Shown here: piece after piece, positions 59,283 through 61,363 of the stretch
How positions within the stretch are numbered: the first letter of the stretch is position 1
How the letters are laid out: every line of letters starts with the position of its first letter
NCBI GenBank assembly: GCA_035943635.1
Contig: DASZBX010000030.1
Span: 1 to 61,363 of the forward strand
From: DASZBX01 sp035943635
GTDB taxonomy: Bacteria; Actinomycetota; Actinomycetes; Streptomycetales; Catenulisporaceae
DNA length: 61,363 nucleotides
Direction: 5' to 3'
Position numbers and translations under genes: made by a program
Notes under the pieces: model-generated
What the model was told of the DNA's origin: nothing
Database searches by the model: none
Seen by the model: only the letters and a program-made list of their open reading frames with translations

Positions 59283-60305
59283 CTACGCCGCGTCAGTCTC
59301 GGCGAGTTCCTTGACCGCGGCCTCGTGGACGAGGTCGGTCATCTCCTTGCGGGTGAGCCGCCCGGAGACCTCGTTGTACGGCCGGGTCCAGGACCACAGG
59401 AAGGTGGGGTCGTCGCGGCGCAGCACCACCCGGGACCAGTTGTTGACGTACGGGACAGTCAGGGTCTTGGCGTTGACCCGGATGATCTCGTTCCAGTGGT
59501 TGCCGATTCGGGCGAAGTCGCCCTTCTGGAAGTCGGCCTTCGACCAGATCTTGACCCCGGTCTGCTCCTTCTCGGCGATCTCGGCGCGCTTGGCCTCCAG
59601 CTCCTCGCGCACCTTCGCGAGCCTGAAGTTGATTTCATCGACCCGTTCCGGGGTGTCGGTCGTCCAGCCGGAGGAGTTGGTGCCGGTCTCCAGGGTGCGC
59701 ACCCAGAATCGCTCGTCCGCCTCCAGCTTCTGGATCCGGCGCAGTACCGCGCCGGTGTTGTGGCGCCGCTGCTGGTGGGTGGTGACGGCTTCGGCCCGGT
59801 TGCTCCAGTGCGTGGCCTTGTCCGCCTGGCGGAACCCGGCTTCCAGGTTGTCGAACGCCCGGTTGCGGTAGGCCCGGTCGCGCTTCTCCGAGTGGTGGCC
59901 CCGCAGGATGGGCTGGCCCATCGGGATCGCGTCGAGCATCTGGTGCCCGGCCGTCGAGCGGGCTTCGGAGCGGGCGGCGGCGTTGTCGGCGTATCCGGTG
60001 AAGCGCTCGGCGCGCTCCTCGGCCCGCTCGGTGCGCTCGGTTTCGGCCTCCGCGTAGCTGCGGGTGGCGGTGTTGTCGATCGTGGTCTCGACGTCGCAGC
60101 CGGCTTCGCGCAGCGCTGCGGCGGTGCGCTCGATCAGCGCGGTGTCGGCGCGCTTGTCGCGCGAGTGCGGCAGGTACCACTGGCCGAGGGTGCGGCTGAA
60201 CTTGAAGCGGTGGGCCTTGAGGACCGGACCGGCGCTGTCGCCGCGGCTGGTGCCGTCGGCGAGCGTGCCTTCGGCCGGGGTATGCGTCAGGGTGATGGCA
60301 GACAT
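59283..60305 (-). CDS. DUF3560-like plasmid protein
   Basis: A 340-aa soluble protein. Residues 85-160 (ERAEERAERFTGYADNAAAR, then GQPILRGHHSEKRDRAYR) are characteristic of DUF3560, found on plasmids and integrative elements. N-terminal (30-80) and C-terminal (250-340) regions are alpha/beta with coiled coil between. The function is unknown; an anti-restriction or single-strand processing role in the recipient has been guessed for similar genes. ATG 60305, GGAG six bases upstream. Follows 60385-60912 in one unit. Confidence 0.65.
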   Translation of the reverse strand: MSAITLTHTPAEGTLADGTSRGDSAGPVLKAHRFKFSRTLGQWYLPHSRDKRADTALIERTAAALREAGCDVETTIDNTATRSYAEAETERTERAEERAERFTGYADNAAARSEARSTAGHQMLDAIPMGQPILRGHHSEKRDRAYRNRAFDNLEAGFRQADKATHWSNRAEAVTTHQQRRHNTGAVLRRIQKLEADERFWVRTLETGTNSSGWTTDTPERVDEINFRLAKVREELEAKRAEIAEKEQTGVKIWSKADFQKGDFARIGNHWNEIIRVNAKTLTVPYVNNWSRVVLRRDDPTFLWSWTRPYNEVSGRLTRKEMTDLVHEAAVKELAETDAA

Positions 60306-60341
60306 CGAATCTCCAGGGTGAGAGGAAAGGGGGTGAGGTGT

Positions 60342-60372
60342 GCGCGGGGAGCGGCCGGGCCGCCCCCCGCGC
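60342..60372 (-). repeat. Intercistronic hairpin
   Basis: GCGCGGGG pairs with CCCCGCGC around GCGGC-CGG-GCCGC, in the 79-base gap between the last two leftward genes. Confidence 0.5.
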
Positions 60373-60384
60373 GGTCGGGCGGAG

Positions 60385-60912
60385 TCAGGCGGCGTGCACG
60401 AGGGCGCGGGTGAGCAGTGCCTCAGGTCCGCGGCTCAGCTCGGCCAGCGGGCGCAGGAAGCCGTGCTCGCCGGGGATGTCGAACAGCCCGGCCAGCAGCC
60501 GGTTCGCGGCGTCCCAGTCGAACGGCCAGGACCCGTCCGAGGACAGTGAGACGTGCCGGGGAGCGAGGTGGGCGGCGCGCAGCAGGATCGCGGTGACGGC
60601 CAGGTCGTAGGGTTGGCGCCGGGTCTGGCACCAGTCCATCCGGAACGCCGTGCCGTCCGCGGTGTGCGCGGTGATCCCCGAGCCGGAGCCGGGGGCGAGC
60701 ACGAAGTTCTCCCCGGACTCGGGCCGGGTGCCGTTGACGGCGATGATCGCCTCGTTCAGCAGCGGCTGACCGATGCCGGTCGGCCCGGCCAGCTGCACGC
60801 TGCGGCTGGCGAGGTGTGCGAGGATGTCGCGGCTGTCGGCGACAAGGCGTGGGAAGATCGCAGTGAACTGCGGAGAGTCGGGCTGATAAGCCCAGTAGTG
60901 CGTGTAGACCAT
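60385..60912 (-). CDS. Hypothetical protein, 175 aa
   Basis: ATG 60912 (MVYTHYWAYQPDSPQFTAIF). Strand-helix pattern with VSLSSDGSWPFDWDAANRLL near the C-terminus. The family seems widespread in Streptomyces plasmids by feel, but I cannot name it. No clear ribosome site; the start is tucked at the foot of the proximal leader hairpin, so access may depend on folding. First gene of a two-gene unit with DUF3560. Confidence 0.5.
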   Translation of the reverse strand: MVYTHYWAYQPDSPQFTAIFPRLVADSRDILAHLASRSVQLAGPTGIGQPLLNEAIIAVNGTRPESGENFVLAPGSGSGITAHTADGTAFRMDWCQTRRQPYDLAVTAILLRAAHLAPRHVSLSSDGSWPFDWDAANRLLAGLFDIPGEHGFLRPLAELSRGPEALLTRALVHAA

Positions 60913-60918
60913 GGGAAC

Positions 60919-61053
60919 GGGTCCGTCTCGTTCGGGGCCGCTCGCGCGGCCCGCCGGCTGGTGACGGACCCTGGTCAATCGCGCCCGGCCCGGTCCGGGG
61001 CAAGGGCTCGGCGCAGCCGACCGCGTTAGCGGCTCGGCCCTTGAGCGGGCCGG
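60919..61053 (-). promoter_or_regulatory. Structured leader element A with proximal hairpin
   Basis: The distal element (60985-61053) has an outer CCGGCCCG/CGGGCCGG stem, a second stem CAAGGGC/GCCCTTG, and on the minus strand inner CCGC-N4-GCGG and CGGC-TGC-GCCG hairpins: a three-way junction. Proximal element (60919-60971): GGGTCCGTC/GACGGACCC around GGGCCGC-TCGC-GCGGCCC. On the minus strand it ends seven bases before ATG 60912. Best-formed member of the family. Confidence 0.65.
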
Positions 61054-61227
61054 TCGGGTGTGATTCCCGTAGGGCGACACCGCCAATGGGCCGTGCACGG
61101 TGCCGAACAGCAGATGCGGCGGCCCAAGGTCGGGCCGTGGCAGGCTTGGCGCGCCGCGACCGCAACGGGCGACAGGCGGCGGGCGGCGAAACCCGGCACG
61201 AGCTGCCGCGGGTGCGTAGCGTCGTGC

Positions 61228-61363
61228 TGAGCGTCCCCCAAGTTGCGAGGTGGCCGTGCCCGTGTCGTGATTGATCTCATGAACGGAGTCGGTCTGATGA
61301 GTGCTCAGCGGAAGTATCCGCCGGAGTTGCGGGAGCGGGCGGTGCGGTTGTACAAGACCGCGC
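61228..61363 (+). mobile_element. IS3-family insertion sequence, partial left end (second copy)
   Basis: Exact inverted copy of bases 6-141. The element begins at TGAGCGTCCCCC (61228) and runs out of the window to the right. Adjacent window DNA differs between the two ends (TAT... at 142 versus ...GTGC before 61228), showing two separate insertions. Confidence 0.8.
61297..61363 (+). CDS. IS3-family transposase OrfA, N-terminal fragment
   Basis: Twenty-two codons (MSAQRKYPPELRERAVRLY...) from ATG 61297 with GGAG upstream, cut by the window end. Same gene as on the left edge, facing outward. Confidence 0.75.
   Translation, partial: MSAQRKYPPELRERAVRLYKTA

Noticed and set aside
1220..61000. 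Actinomycete integrative element of the AICE type (Int/Xis/RepSA/TraB)
   Set aside because: No integrase, excisionase, RepSA, FtsK-like TraB or tRNA attachment site was found; the transfer genes are of the type IV/MobF kind.
61041..61274. Plus-strand frame running into the right IS end
   Set aside because: Gly/Arg-rich, crosses leader A and the IS tip; no coding signal.
1..61363. Terminal inverted repeats of a linear plasmid
   Set aside because: The repeat is only 136 bases and contains the start of an IS3-type transposase gene pointing outward, so it is an IS end, not a telomere.

Overview
The window is a 61.4-kb piece of a GC-rich actinobacterial mobile replicon, probably a conjugative plasmid or a large integrative element of a Streptomyces-like host. 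The evidence is the strong GC bias at third codon positions, GTG/TTG starts with GGAGG-type ribosome sites, actinobacterial families (SCO6880-like protein, MAB_1171c-type membrane protein, DUF4913, DUF3560, EccA-like AAA+ ATPase, NsdA- and AfsR-like regulators), and a full set of conjugation genes. No integrase, FtsK-like TraB or replication initiator is visible. Both ends stop inside the start of the same IS3-family transposase gene, facing outward (a 136-bp inverted repeat at 6-141 and 61228-61363), so this looks like a contig broken at two IS copies. All family names come from reading the translations; no database search was run.

Left arm, 0.35-17.8 kb: a lone SAM methyltransferase, then a type IV secretion (mating-pair) module. 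The leftward part has an NlpC/P60 wall hydrolase, a PAP2-like membrane protein, a MAB_1171c-type membrane protein, an ImmA/IrrE-type peptidase and an XRE regulator. The rightward part has a VirB2-like peptide, an NTF2-like membrane protein, VirB6/TrbL-like, SCO6880-like, VirB4-like, VirD4/TraG-like, DUF4913, a double DnaB-N-domain protein, a small protein and an EccA-like ATPase.

Central cargo, 17.9-44.8 kb: two orphan genes; a caspase-like protease with its small partner, probably EACC1 (a conflict or defence pair with AT-richer codon use); two units made of a HAD hydrolase plus an XRE-TPR regulator; an NsdA-like regulator divergent from an RsbW-like ATPase; an amino acid permease, GNAT enzyme, two TPR proteins and a 2H-like protein; and then a tightly overlapping nine-gene operon (36772-44784). 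That operon carries Nudix, kinase, kinase-nucleotidyltransferase fusion, phosphoribosyltransferase, GT9 glycosyltransferase, APH-like kinase, SDR, histidine phosphatase and TylF-like O-methyltransferase genes. It reads as an undescribed small-molecule (nucleotide-sugar or nucleoside) pathway.

Right arm, 44.9-61.0 kb: a 1277-aa MobF relaxase-helicase read leftward, divergent from a coiled-coil protein across a likely oriT/promoter region, then an array of about a dozen small, mostly unknown leftward genes (including an SSB-like protein and DUF3560). These appear to form seven short transcription units. Each has a folded leader element that ends 62-103 nt upstream of the first start codon; several share a three-way-junction core, and their stems differ in sequence while staying paired. 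Four rightward genes (membrane GNAT-like, EspR-like XRE, HEPN, small orphan) are interspersed.
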